A stretch of DNA of 64,000 nt from Fragilaria crotonensis (taxonomy: Eukaryota > Bacillariophyta > Fragilariophyceae > Fragilariales > Fragilariaceae). The notes under the pieces are model-generated. The model saw nothing but the letters and a program-made list of their open reading frames with translations. It did not search any database and was not told the DNA's origin. Made by a program: the position numbers and the translations under genes. Shown here in pieces: positions 11,796-20,980 of this stretch (the first letter of the stretch is position 1; every line of letters starts with the position of its first letter). Where the stretch lies: positions 1-64,000 of the forward strand of contig JAKSYS010000042.1 in assembly GCA_022925895.1 (NCBI GenBank). Reading direction: 5' to 3'.

Positions 11796-13644
11796 CTAGA
11801 TTTCGGCCTCCTCAATCTCTTTTGCTTCTGCTTCTCTCATTTCATTGCGATTGTGAGGTTCATTCAACAGCTTCACGAATCCAAGACCCTTGGGGATGAT
11901 ACTGAATTTGTTCCACTCTGCGTGAGAGCAGAAAAAGTGCGCTTTACAGTGATCCATGGAACATGTTTGAGCAACACCCTCCATTTGGTAAATGTCGCGG
12001 CAATAGTTCAGCAGTGAAGGAGTCAAGGTTACCAGACGCGAATTGGCACGGAAGTAGACAGAATAAACTTCGTCGAACCGAAAGAGAGTCACAAACAGGC
12101 GAATGTCGGCATCTGTCAATGTAGATCCAGTCAGGAACCGTTGTTTCTGAAGAATAGCATCGGCTTGATCGAACGTATCAGTTAACTCATAGACAGCCTT
12201 ATCATAGGCAGACTGTTTCTTTGCAAACCCGCAGCGATAAACTCCGTGAATCATGAGTGGAGATATCATTTCAATGACATCGTTCAGCTTGTCACTATCT
12301 TCTTCCGTGTACAGATCAAGGGAAGGATTCCTAGCAAACTCATTAAAACTTGAATTGAGCATGTAGGCGATGTCTGAAGATTCATTGTTGACAATGGTCT
12401 GGCCTACTTTGTCCCACAGTAGTGGGACCGTGTACTTTCCCGTTGTGTCACCGGCTTCGTCGTAAATATCTCGAATACTAAAGGAATTGAAGAATGGGTC
12501 TGGTTCGGATCCAAGGAAGTCCGGCGGAAAGGGACCTCCACGACCGGCTGTGTTAAAAAATGGTTCTCCTTCTGCACTGCCAAACACCCAACCCCGCTGT
12601 TCCTCACTTGTCCCCTCCTTGGTCAGACGCCAGATCGGATGGACAATAGTTACCGAAACGACATCTTCCAATCCTTTCAGTGCACGAACAATGAGGGCGC
12701 GGTGCGATCCTGGACACGCGTAGGAGGCAAAAAGATGATAACGACCGCTTTCGGATGGAAAGATCGCTTCAGAGTCTGTGCAATTTTCAGTTAAGTAGTT
12801 GTGGACGCAAAACGTAAGTTCAATGAAGAATGCAAACAAACATAATCAATCAGCAAAACCAAGCTGGCTTTGAATGCGTACCTGGCTCGATGAAATCTCG
12901 CCATTGCTCGGGTATCACCTTGGGAGTTGTCGGTTTTTGTACGGCTGTCGGATCAGTTGTATCTTCGGGAGAAATCGACTTTCTTCCTCCGTTATCCCTA
13001 GCAGGCGTTATTTTGGAGGCATCACCTTCGATCATCTTGCCACTAATTACCAGTCGTTGGATGCCTAATGTCGGTGGATGCTCGTACACGTCACTGTCTG
13101 GGTCTGCCATGGCTTCTCTCACCAATGCCATACTAAATGCTTTTTGGGAAAGGGATTTGACCTTCACCAATTCTGTACCCTCTTTCTTTTCCTTGTTGGG
13201 AATATAACTAGAACGATATCCTCTCAATAAGTTTTCTGCTTCTTGTCGTCGCTTCTTCATTTCCAATTCTCGTTGTTTTTGTTGCGAATACCATGCATCC
13301 ACTCCATCGCGGGACAAATTGGCCGGAGGAGCAGCTGGTTGTTGCGCCTTCTGCTTGTCTCGCATGGCGGCCAGAAAGGCCTGGGCCTCTTCGGGCGTTG
13401 TCAGGGGCGCAACGACTGGCATGGATTGAGTTGATGGACACGAAGAAAGTAAGTCAGAAGTGACGCAGGTCAGGTGAGCATCATGACTGTGTTCAATAGA
13501 TCGATGATCAAAGAAAAGAATAGAACACCTTTCATTCAACTTACAATCCTTGAGCTTATCGGCTTGCGTCTTGACTCTACCGCGCTGTTTCAGTTCGAGG
13601 AGCTCGCGTTGAACGCGGCTCATTTGAGCCCGACCATCCGCCAT
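11796..13644 (-). CDS. Glutathionyl-hydroquinone reductase-like protein (Xi-class GST/ECM4) with N-terminal extension, 3 exons
   Basis: Exons are 13644-13545, 13415-12882 and 12775-11796 (537 residues). The introns have GTAAG...CCAG and GTACG...CACAG ends, and the joins keep frame; the last restores WRDFIEP-DSEAIFPSESGRYHLF, which spans the usual GHR N-terminal region. The GST part has YACPGSHR (Cys near residue 232) at the catalytic position where the family normally has CPWAHR, and the late block HCKAHFFCSHAEWNKF typical of ECM4/YqjG proteins. These enzymes reduce glutathionyl-hydroquinones using glutathione. The first 210 residues are charged, partly coiled-coil and of unknown function; whether they form one protein with the GST domain depends on the splice model. 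The gene is head-to-head with the CobS-CobT fusion (445 bp apart). Confidence 0.82.
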
Positions 13645-14089
13645 GGTCACGGTTTTTTTCTGGGACCTAATTTTTCAAACCTTGATTCTCTCCATGCTGG
13701 CAGGCGTCGCATGTCGCGAGCTATCAGAAAACCGCGTGCGATAACGGTCACATTTTGGATAGGCGGGCAGGCTACCTTAGTCCTGTGCGCGCATATGACA
13801 AATATATAGCATGTTGGTACAGCTGTGTATGACATGTACACAGCTACGTGTTTATGACGTAGTACAAAAGATGTACGCATGATATGAGATATGACATACT
13901 GTACATACATCAGTTCAGTTCTCTCCTCGTGCTATCCATCCCATCAAGATTCCGATCCTGTGGCCTATGAATACGACGTGAAGTCCACACCAACCACGAA
14001 CGCCTAACACCACTCCATCACAGCTCCGAGGCATCCAATACTTCCTTTCGACCATTGAATTAAAGTTCTGGCTTTCTGCGCATCTCGAA
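13645..14089. promoter_or_regulatory. Divergent spacer between GHR-like gene and CobS-CobT fusion
   Basis: 445 bp between two outward-facing starts. Positions 13790-13920 hold a cluster of TGTACA/GTAC and ATATGACAT-like words. A shared promoter is inferred from position only. Confidence 0.45.
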
Positions 14090-16456
14090 ATGGCTCCCAA
14101 CAACGCTCTCAAGAAGGCGACAGCTGCGACGACGACGGTCCTTCAATCAGGCACTGTCGAAGCCCGCGGGATGGGCACCAAAGCCACGTCACGAGATGTG
14201 ATTAGTCAAGAAATCGTTGCCTTCCTTGAGGGCGAGGCGAAGCTTAGTATAACCGCTGAGAGTCGAGCTTTCTTCACGGTCTGGACCTTTATTACACGCC
14301 TTCCGGGTCCTACATGGGTCGATCATCATCCGGGATATCTGATGCGAGGTATGGCTTATTTTCCAATGGCTGGATCACTCGTTGGACTCTTTGTCGGGGT
14401 ATTCTTTGACTTTACCAACATTACTCTTGGTTTACCTTCTATCATTGCGGGAGCCTTGTCCACTGCAGCCTCCTTGTGGATTACAGGGTGCTTTCACGAA
14501 GATGGTCTGGCAGACGCCAGCGACGGCATCGGCGGTGGTTGGAGCCGGTCGCAAATACTGCGCATCATGTCGGACACGAGGTTAGGAACGTACGGATGTG
14601 CCGTCCTCATGCTGTACTTGGTCACAAAGCTGGAATTATTAGCTGCTTTGGGATCATCGGAGTGGTCTTTCCAGAACTGTCGTGGGGCAGCTCCTGCATT
14701 GTTGCTGTCTCACTCATTCGCTAGACTGACATCTCCATACTTGATACGGACGAACGACTATACTGACGAAGGCGGACCAAAGTTCGCTTTTTATGGCTTC
14801 ATGCTACAGGCCAAGTATTTGGTTACATGGTGGCGAGTCGCGTTTGCCGCGTTAACTTGCATTTCTTTGGGATTTGCGCTGGTTGGTCTCTCACAGACAC
14901 TCACTCTGTTGTTGGGGATGGGATTCGTGGCACATATTGCTGGTCGCTATGCCAACTACTTGTTAGGAGGCGTGATGGGAGACTACTTAGGAGCAACTAT
15001 TTGCGTGTCGGAAATCGTGGTTTTGACTTTGCTGCTCATCACGGATTCGGTTGCGAGCCTTATGACCAGTGCACTGGAAGACGTGCTCACGATGGAAAGA
15101 GCAGAGCAACTTTCCATTCTGTGGGAGAATCCGAAACTTGCCGTCCTTGCTCGTTTTGTTGCTGTGATTTTCGCAACGTCACTATGGAGTCGTCTTGTAG
15201 GACCACCCGATGTCTTTGTGCGCGAAACAGTCGTAGCCAACATTGAGAAGAACGATGGGGAGATCCGCATTGGATTGAACGTAGCATCAGTTGACGAGGC
15301 ACCGACAACAGAAACCAGTCGCAGCAAGGCAGAAACTATTTGTCGAAACGAGGGCTCGACATTTCATGATCGCTACGAAGCGGTGTCGTCTTATCTTGAC
15401 TCCTTGGCGAAGCCTTTGGGATCCTTGGGAACTCTAGAAGAGTGGGCCGCTCGACTTGGTGCTTTGCAAAAGACGACGCAGCCTCGAATCGAGACCGTTG
15501 CGTGCTTGATTTTTGCTGCTGACCACGGAATTGCCAAGAAATCAGACGAGGGAGGTGAAGGTTGTTCTGCGTACCCACAAGTTGTGACACAGGGCGTGTT
15601 GAGGGGATTGGATATGGGGATAGCCGGCGCCTCTGTTTTGGCTGCCTCGAACGGCGTCAAGTTGAGAGTGGTGGATGCGGGAGTCGTAGGAGAGCCAGTG
15701 TTTAACGGTGGGGTCGTAGTACAATCCTCTTTCAAACTGAAAGGCGGCACTCGCAATTCCTGCACAGAATCTGCGATGACTGTGGAAGAAGTAGAACAGC
15801 TCATTGTGGCTGGGCGGCTGTCCATGAAGGAATTCGTTAACGAAACAAGCGCTGATTTGCTTTGCCTTGGAGAAGTCGGCATTGGCAACACGACGACGTC
15901 GTCAATACTGCTAGCCGCCATTACTCGAGAGGATCCCGAGAAGCTTGTAGACGGCGGCGCTTCGTTGGCTAGAGAAGTGGATCAAGGTTTGGTTTGCAAG
16001 AAGATTGGCATTGTTAAGAAAGCGCTATCAAACCATTCCAGTTCAACAGGCCCAGCTGAGGGGATGGCGTCGATGCTCGCGAAGTTCGGAGGAGCCGAGA
16101 TTGCAACTCTCGTGGGGGCCATCCTTCAAGCATCGGAGCAAAATATGCCGGTAGTTGTGGACGGCTTCATTGTCACCGTCGCCGCACTTGTGGCTTCATT
16201 GATATCACCTAGCTCAATCCGTGTGATGTTCTTTGCTACACAATCTGCTGAAAAAGGGCAGGCAGTTGCTCTCCAAAAAATTCGAGATATTTCCATGCAA
16301 AGTGGCATCCCTGTGCCCGCTGTCCCCGCCCTTTCGATGCAATTACGTATGGGTGAGGCAACCGCGGCACTGATTGCCGTTCCCCTCCTTCGGTGTGCCT
16401 GCAAAGTTCTTTGTGAAATGGCGACGCTCCAACAGATCATTGGCGACGAATCCTGA
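14090..16456 (+). CDS. CobS-CobT fusion: cobalamin synthase plus DMB phosphoribosyltransferase
   Basis: 788 residues in one exon. Residues about 55-325 are CobS (adenosylcobinamide-GDP ribazoletransferase): a multi-helix membrane domain with the acidic metal-binding motif FHEDGLADASDGIGGG (135-150), MSDTRLGTYG (160-169) and GGVMGDYLGAT near 293-303. After a linker of about 80 residues, residues 423-788 are CobT (nicotinate-nucleotide:dimethylbenzimidazole phosphoribosyltransferase): LDSLAKPLGSLGTLE, AADHGIA, SAYPQVVT, CLGEVGIGNTTTSS, FGGAEIATLVGA and PALSMQLRMGEATAA, whose Glu (about 756) matches the catalytic Glu of bacterial CobT. CobT makes alpha-ribazole phosphate and CobS attaches ribazole to the corrin ring, so the protein carries two neighbouring steps of the lower-ligand pathway. 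All key residues look intact. No bacterial-looking compositional island is seen. Confidence 0.95.
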   Translation: MAPNNALKKATAATTTVLQSGTVEARGMGTKATSRDVISQEIVAFLEGEAKLSITAESRAFFTVWTFITRLPGPTWVDHHPGYLMRGMAYFPMAGSLVGLFVGVFFDFTNITLGLPSIIAGALSTAASLWITGCFHEDGLADASDGIGGGWSRSQILRIMSDTRLGTYGCAVLMLYLVTKLELLAALGSSEWSFQNCRGAAPALLLSHSFARLTSPYLIRTNDYTDEGGPKFAFYGFMLQAKYLVTWWRVAFAALTCISLGFALVGLSQTLTLLLGMGFVAHIAGRYANYLLGGVMGDYLGATICVSEIVVLTLLLITDSVASLMTSALEDVLTMERAEQLSILWENPKLAVLARFVAVIFATSLWSRLVGPPDVFVRETVVANIEKNDGEIRIGLNVASVDEAPTTETSRSKAETICRNEGSTFHDRYEAVSSYLDSLAKPLGSLGTLEEWAARLGALQKTTQPRIETVACLIFAADHGIAKKSDEGGEGCSAYPQVVTQGVLRGLDMGIAGASVLAASNGVKLRVVDAGVVGEPVFNGGVVVQSSFKLKGGTRNSCTESAMTVEEVEQLIVAGRLSMKEFVNETSADLLCLGEVGIGNTTTSSILLAAITREDPEKLVDGGASLAREVDQGLVCKKIGIVKKALSNHSSSTGPAEGMASMLAKFGGAEIATLVGAILQASEQNMPVVVDGFIVTVAALVASLISPSSIRVMFFATQSAEKGQAVALQKIRDISMQSGIPVPAVPALSMQLRMGEATAALIAVPLLRCACKVLCEMATLQQIIGDES

Positions 16457-16581
16457 TTTGATCTGGATGCAGCATCTGGTCTATGAGGTCCACCTTGCAG
16501 CTCACAAGAGTCATACTCTCCATCAGATTTTCGCGAATTGAACTGAAAGTGGGGATAAGTTCATACGAGTATCGGTTGCAA

Positions 16582-16736
16582 ATAGCACTTACTCTAAATC
16601 ACAAAGCTGGAGTGTTCTAGAAGTTTATCTGAGATAGCACTTACTCTAAATCATAAGCTGGAGTGTGCTAGAAGTTTATCTGAGATAGCACTTACTCTAT
16701 ATCACGAAGCTGGAGTGTTCTAGAAGTTTACCTGAG
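16582..16736. repeat. Three tandem copies of a ~52-bp repeat
   Basis: Units start at 16582, 16634 and 16685 and each runs from ATAGCACTTACTCTA to GAAGTTTAYCTGAG, with few differences. They sit in the 373-bp convergent spacer between the CobS-CobT fusion and LTV1, so they probably fall in 3' UTRs. Nothing else is seen in the spacer. Confidence 0.95.
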
Positions 16737-16829
16737 AAGAATTGTAGCACCTTGGCTACTTCCATGCTGACCACGCGTAATGCGCCGTTCACAGCGTCGC
16801 CTACTCAACCTATATGATATTCATTAATA

Positions 16830-18392
16830 CTAGAATCTGAAGACTGACTTGCCTGCCAAATCATCCGTTACAACCTCTGCCTTGAGAAATTCCTGTTGGA
16901 AGGCCTCCTTCATCATTTTCTTTTGAATTCGAGAAATCAGCCGTTCTTGCTTCACTTGCTGCTTGCGAAGCCTCTTTTCCTCGGCTGTCTCGCCCGGTAT
17001 CCGCTTTTCACCCTTGTTCACACTCTGGATCGTTTCGAAGTCGAAGTCGTCGCCTTTTTCGCGACCAGGCAGCACGCCGAGAGGCAAGCCGGTTTTGTTA
17101 GACAACCGTATTTGCACTGGCTGCTTCTCGTCTTCTTCCTCTACGAGCGCTTCTACAGTAACCTTTTTCGTCTTCTTTCCTTTGCGTCGACCGCGTCCAA
17201 TGGTGGCGGGATTGTTATCAAGATTCGAATACGTCGACAAAACTGATTCACAATCCCAGGGATTGCGAGATGACTGCGAGAAATATGATTTTCCATCAAT
17301 GAGGATTTCTTCCGGTGGCAACATCATTTCCGGAGTTTGAAGAAAATCCTGGGCTTCGGCTAAAACCTTTTCGATAGGTTCAGGTTCGTCCGGACCTCGT
17401 TGCAGCGTGTGAAAGCCCGCGCCTCCTTTCCTTTGAAATTGGGGTAAGTGGCGGGTACCGTCGATATAGAAGTCAGCTTCCCTGTCAACCAGATATTCGT
17501 CCAACATTTCTTCGACGCGAGCGTCACCTTCCAAGGGTCGCTCCCCTCCAATATATTCACATTCGTCGTCCAAACCACCAACTTCATCTGAGTCGTACTC
17601 AGCAAGAGTTTGTTCGAACTTTTCGCAAAGTGCTCGCTCTTCGTCCCGGCTGAGTGCTGGAACAACTCCAGGCGCTTCATCATCTTCATTTTCATCATAG
17701 CTCTCGTAGTTTCCGGAGTCATCATCCTCGTCTTCCCTCGCTTCATGAAGCGGCTTGACCTTACTAAAGAAGTCTTGATCCTTTCGACCCCAGTCGTGGG
17801 CTTGCGCATCAATTCCTCTTCCCTCGCCCTTGAGCTTTGCTTTCTCCATCAATTGTTGAATATGAGCATCAAAGTCGAATTCTACAATCTCCTCATCGTC
17901 AGGTTCCTGCGCCGCAGTGATGCAAAAGTCATCCAGAATCTCTTCAAAATCTGTCTCATCGAATTCTCCAAACAAAGCCTGTGCAATATCATCATCCATG
18001 CAATCTGGAGTGAGTGCGATCGCATCCAGCTGGCGCTCTACTTCACGGACATCGTCCATTTTAACAGCCCTAACGTCGTTGAAAGGATCGTCGCGGCGAC
18101 CATCGCGGCCAAAGAAATCGCCTGTGCCTGTGATAGGTTTCAGATGTTTCTCATAGTCGTAATCATCAACAAGACCGACCTCTTGCATCTTTTCCTTCCA
18201 TTGGATCAAAGCGTCACTTTGCAGGCTTGATTGTCCCTGAAGTACTTTGGCATCGGTATCCTTGTTGTTTTCGGAGCTTGGCCACAAAACAGTGGCCGAT
18301 CCATCGCCACCGACATCTCTCTGACTTCGGTAAAGAAGATGATAGGTGGACGAGTTCTTTTTGTCAATGAATGGTTTCTTGGTCTTACCCAT
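16830..18392 (-). CDS. LTV1: LTV1-like 40S ribosome biogenesis factor
   Basis: 520 residues, single exon, ATG at 18392. The N-terminus (MGKTKKPFIDKKNSSTYHL, then YRSQRD) is the hallmark of Ltv1, a factor that escorts pre-40S subunits and is removed late in maturation. The middle is very acidic (DEDDDSGNYESYDENEDDE and similar), as in yeast and animal homologs. A conserved-looking segment DGKSYFSQSSRNPWDCESVL near residue 365 precedes a basic tail (GRGRRKGKKTKK, then RLRKQQVKQERLISRIQKK). It acts in nucleus and cytoplasm. Head-to-head with the DLH-family gene about 1.1 kb away. Confidence 0.9.
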   Translation of the reverse strand: MGKTKKPFIDKKNSSTYHLLYRSQRDVGGDGSATVLWPSSENNKDTDAKVLQGQSSLQSDALIQWKEKMQEVGLVDDYDYEKHLKPITGTGDFFGRDGRRDDPFNDVRAVKMDDVREVERQLDAIALTPDCMDDDIAQALFGEFDETDFEEILDDFCITAAQEPDDEEIVEFDFDAHIQQLMEKAKLKGEGRGIDAQAHDWGRKDQDFFSKVKPLHEAREDEDDDSGNYESYDENEDDEAPGVVPALSRDEERALCEKFEQTLAEYDSDEVGGLDDECEYIGGERPLEGDARVEEMLDEYLVDREADFYIDGTRHLPQFQRKGGAGFHTLQRGPDEPEPIEKVLAEAQDFLQTPEMMLPPEEILIDGKSYFSQSSRNPWDCESVLSTYSNLDNNPATIGRGRRKGKKTKKVTVEALVEEEDEKQPVQIRLSNKTGLPLGVLPGREKGDDFDFETIQSVNKGEKRIPGETAEEKRLRKQQVKQERLISRIQKKMMKEAFQQEFLKAEVVTDDLAGKSVFRF

Positions 18393-19475
18393 TGTGAATT
18401 AATGCCGTGAACGCGTGAACTAGATTGCTCAGGATTATAGTAATACTAGAGTAGTATTTGTTAACAGATCGTGATGAATTTGATGGCTTTCAGACCGAAG
18501 GGCTTGCGCTTTTCTGACAATGGACTATGGTAATGTGGAGTGCGGAGGAGGGAACAAGTACAGGTAGCAGTATCATCCGTGCGAAAAGCGCAATTATAAC
18601 ATAATCATTGTTTCTGAAAAACAAAAAATAAGTGGTGTGAGAACAGACATGGCTGACGACCAGACGTAACTTTGATCTCCTTGAGGTCACTGGGAGCTCG
18701 GAGCTCGGAGTTCAAGTAAACAAAAATAAAGGGCAGTAGTCTACTGGGTACTGAGTGTATTGAGGAGGATAAATGATATCACACATATATGTATGGTACT
18801 GTATATGCTTGTTCTACAATTATGTACTCCGAGTATCATTCTACTGTGCGGTTCCGGAACTTATTAGACTCGTTTCTCCGTGTGCATATTGCATATTCAT
18901 ATGCATATGCATATGCATAGATTTCTACATCGTTTCATTAGCAGAATAATAAGCAAGAATTCCGGAACCTCGAACTCCAGACTCCGGACTCCGGAGTCAT
19001 AGTCATACGTCAGATACCTGGTACCTGGTATGTCAAATGTCATATCATATGTCACATGTCTCATTCAGCCGTGTCATTAAGTATGTCATACGCGGAGTCA
19101 ATCGTGGTAAATTAGAAGGTCCGGCAAATGACGGTTTCGAACTCCATACATCGGATGGGGCTGAGTTTCTCTATCAGCACGATAGGCGTATGATAGGGAG
19201 TACTGAGTACGAGGGGTGCACCTTCCGAAGTTCCATTCTGCTGGCAAATCGCATCTTCGTACGTCCGATCACATGCAGGTCTACGCACGCAAAGGCGACA
19301 AGGGGACGACGTAAAATACCTGGTACTGATACACCGAAACGAAAAGCTACCAACTGTTGCCATCCGCGATCTGTGAGCCTTTGGGTCTATTTCACATTGG
19401 AAACGACAAGGTCAATTCACTGTGGCAGAACTCATACCTCCACTCTGAGGAAGTTGATAGTGTTAAACCTGTACG
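18393..19475. promoter_or_regulatory. Divergent spacer LTV1 / DLH-family gene
   Basis: About 1.08 kb. It holds an ATGCAT-type short tandem run at about 18885-18921, and a cluster of GTAC, CCGGAACT and GGAGTC words (18720-19030). ORFs in it look random. It should contain promoters for both flanking genes. Confidence 0.5.
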
Positions 19476-20309
19476 ATGTCTCAACCTTGCTGTCCTTCTG
19501 ATTCACTTGGTCCGGCACCGCGCTCAACCATCGCGCCCAAGGGGAAAATTGTGCAATTGTCAACTGAAAGTGCGAACATCAAGCCCTTGTCTGCCTACAT
19601 TGTTGGGAAGGAAGAAGGCGCTTCTCGTGCTGTCATCGTGTTCTGTGATGTTTTCGGGATCGAATCTGGGAGTCACAAACTCGTTTGTGATGAGCTGGCT
19701 TCTAGGTTGGACGATACACTCGTCATCATGCCTGATCTGTTTCGTGGCTGCCCTCTTGTTGGAGGTTGGGGTTTGCCCATGTTCATCACCATGCCAATGA
19801 TAGTATTCTCTATTGTCTACGGTGTCAGGACGTACATGAGCCCTGCCAATATCGATCGTGACCTTGCGAGTCTGGTCCGACCCTATCTGGATTCTAAACT
19901 TTCTGCGGATGCCGAGGTCTCGTGTGTCGGATTCTGTTTCGGTGGGTGGGTCGTTGGCAGAGCCTTGACTCTGAAGTCTTTGAATTGTAGCAAGGGTGTC
20001 GCGATTCATGCAGCGCCACAAGTTGAATTGCTTGCTGGTGGCAGTGTCACGGGATTGTGGGAGCGTGTGGGCGAGAAGCCTGTCCTGTTCTTGCCTGCAA
20101 GGTCGGATTCTGACACCAAGGTGGATTCTCCCATTGTTAAGCAGCTGGCTGAACAACGGAATGTGAAGCCCGATGAAATTTGCGTGGATTTTCCGGACAT
20201 GATCCATGGATGGGTTACTCGAGGCGATCTTGCGAATGAACAAGTGGCTCAGAACTTTGAGAAAGTCATGTCCCTTACCACTAGCTTCATCCAGACCGCC
20301 AACATTTGA
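19476..20309 (+). CDS. Dienelactone hydrolase family alpha/beta-hydrolase
   Basis: 277 residues, single exon. The alpha/beta-hydrolase fold has the DLH-type Cys nucleophile in GFCFGG (Cys 154), a candidate acid in PARSDSDTKVDS (Asp 211 or 213) and the catalytic His in DMIHGW (His 244). An early strand with VIVFCDVFGIESG (54-66) is the usual DLH oxyanion and substrate region. A hydrophobic stretch at about 97-118 (GWGLPMFITMPMIVFSIVYG) is longer than usual and might be a membrane-associated lid. Dienelactone hydrolases open lactone rings, but most eukaryotic members have no assigned substrate. The start follows directly from the ORF; no targeting signal is evident. Confidence 0.88.
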   Translation: MSQPCCPSDSLGPAPRSTIAPKGKIVQLSTESANIKPLSAYIVGKEEGASRAVIVFCDVFGIESGSHKLVCDELASRLDDTLVIMPDLFRGCPLVGGWGLPMFITMPMIVFSIVYGVRTYMSPANIDRDLASLVRPYLDSKLSADAEVSCVGFCFGGWVVGRALTLKSLNCSKGVAIHAAPQVELLAGGSVTGLWERVGEKPVLFLPARSDSDTKVDSPIVKQLAEQRNVKPDEICVDFPDMIHGWVTRGDLANEQVAQNFEKVMSLTTSFIQTANI

Positions 20310-20980
20310 GGGCATAGGTTTTTTACATCATAAGTTCTCGTCCATCAGCGACGGCAAGGTTAAGTCAATTTGCCTACATTATCTGACAGTTCATTCACTG
20401 GCTGTTCCCTCTCTTAATGTTTTTGTTCACATCATCCAGTTGGTAGACGTAGAAGAAGCCGGTTGAGAATAAGTATGAATACCTCGCAACAACGTTATCT
20501 CCCCTTCAGGTATATGGGTTTATCCCTTTCTCTAGTAGCTAGTAGTTGATCATTTCTTGTAGGATGTAGGAGTACTGTACTAACGGCTACCAGTAGCGGG
20601 TACTGTGTACTTTGCACTTTGCACTCCAAGTAAAAAAATCGTTTTTCTTGTATGTCTTTTGATCACATTCTCTGAGTACTGGTATAGTACCAGGTACAGT
20701 ACTTGTACACCGTACACGTCTTATGCAATCGAGTTCTTATGCGTAGTACATTAGTAGGTTTTACGTTAATATCGTACTGAAGTACCTGGTAGCATCTTAG
20801 AGCTCTTATTAGGTACTGTACATGTACTAGTCGTACCAGCTAATGGTACCACAGTGCCGGTACTCGTAAAACACAGCGAATTGGAATCTGGAATGTCTTT
20901 TCTGCTAGCCCCATGGACAGCACACCTGATCACCACCAATTCAAGTGCATTTGTCTTTTTTCCTCCCCACAAATTTTGCC
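20310..20980. other. Intergenic spacer, GTAC-rich
   Basis: 671 bp between two plus-strand genes. Positions 20560-20870 are dense in GTAC-centred words (GGAGTACTG, GGTACAGTACTTGTACACCGT and others), just upstream of the helicase start. No gene is seen. Confidence 0.5.

Noticed and set aside
16582-16736. TTCTAGAA cores as heat-shock elements
   Set aside because: They lie between two 3' ends, not in a promoter, and the second copy is mutated (GTGCTAGAAG).
19037-19501. 154-codon ORF overlapping the DLH-family start
   Set aside because: Out of frame with the clear DLH protein, and the composition looks random.
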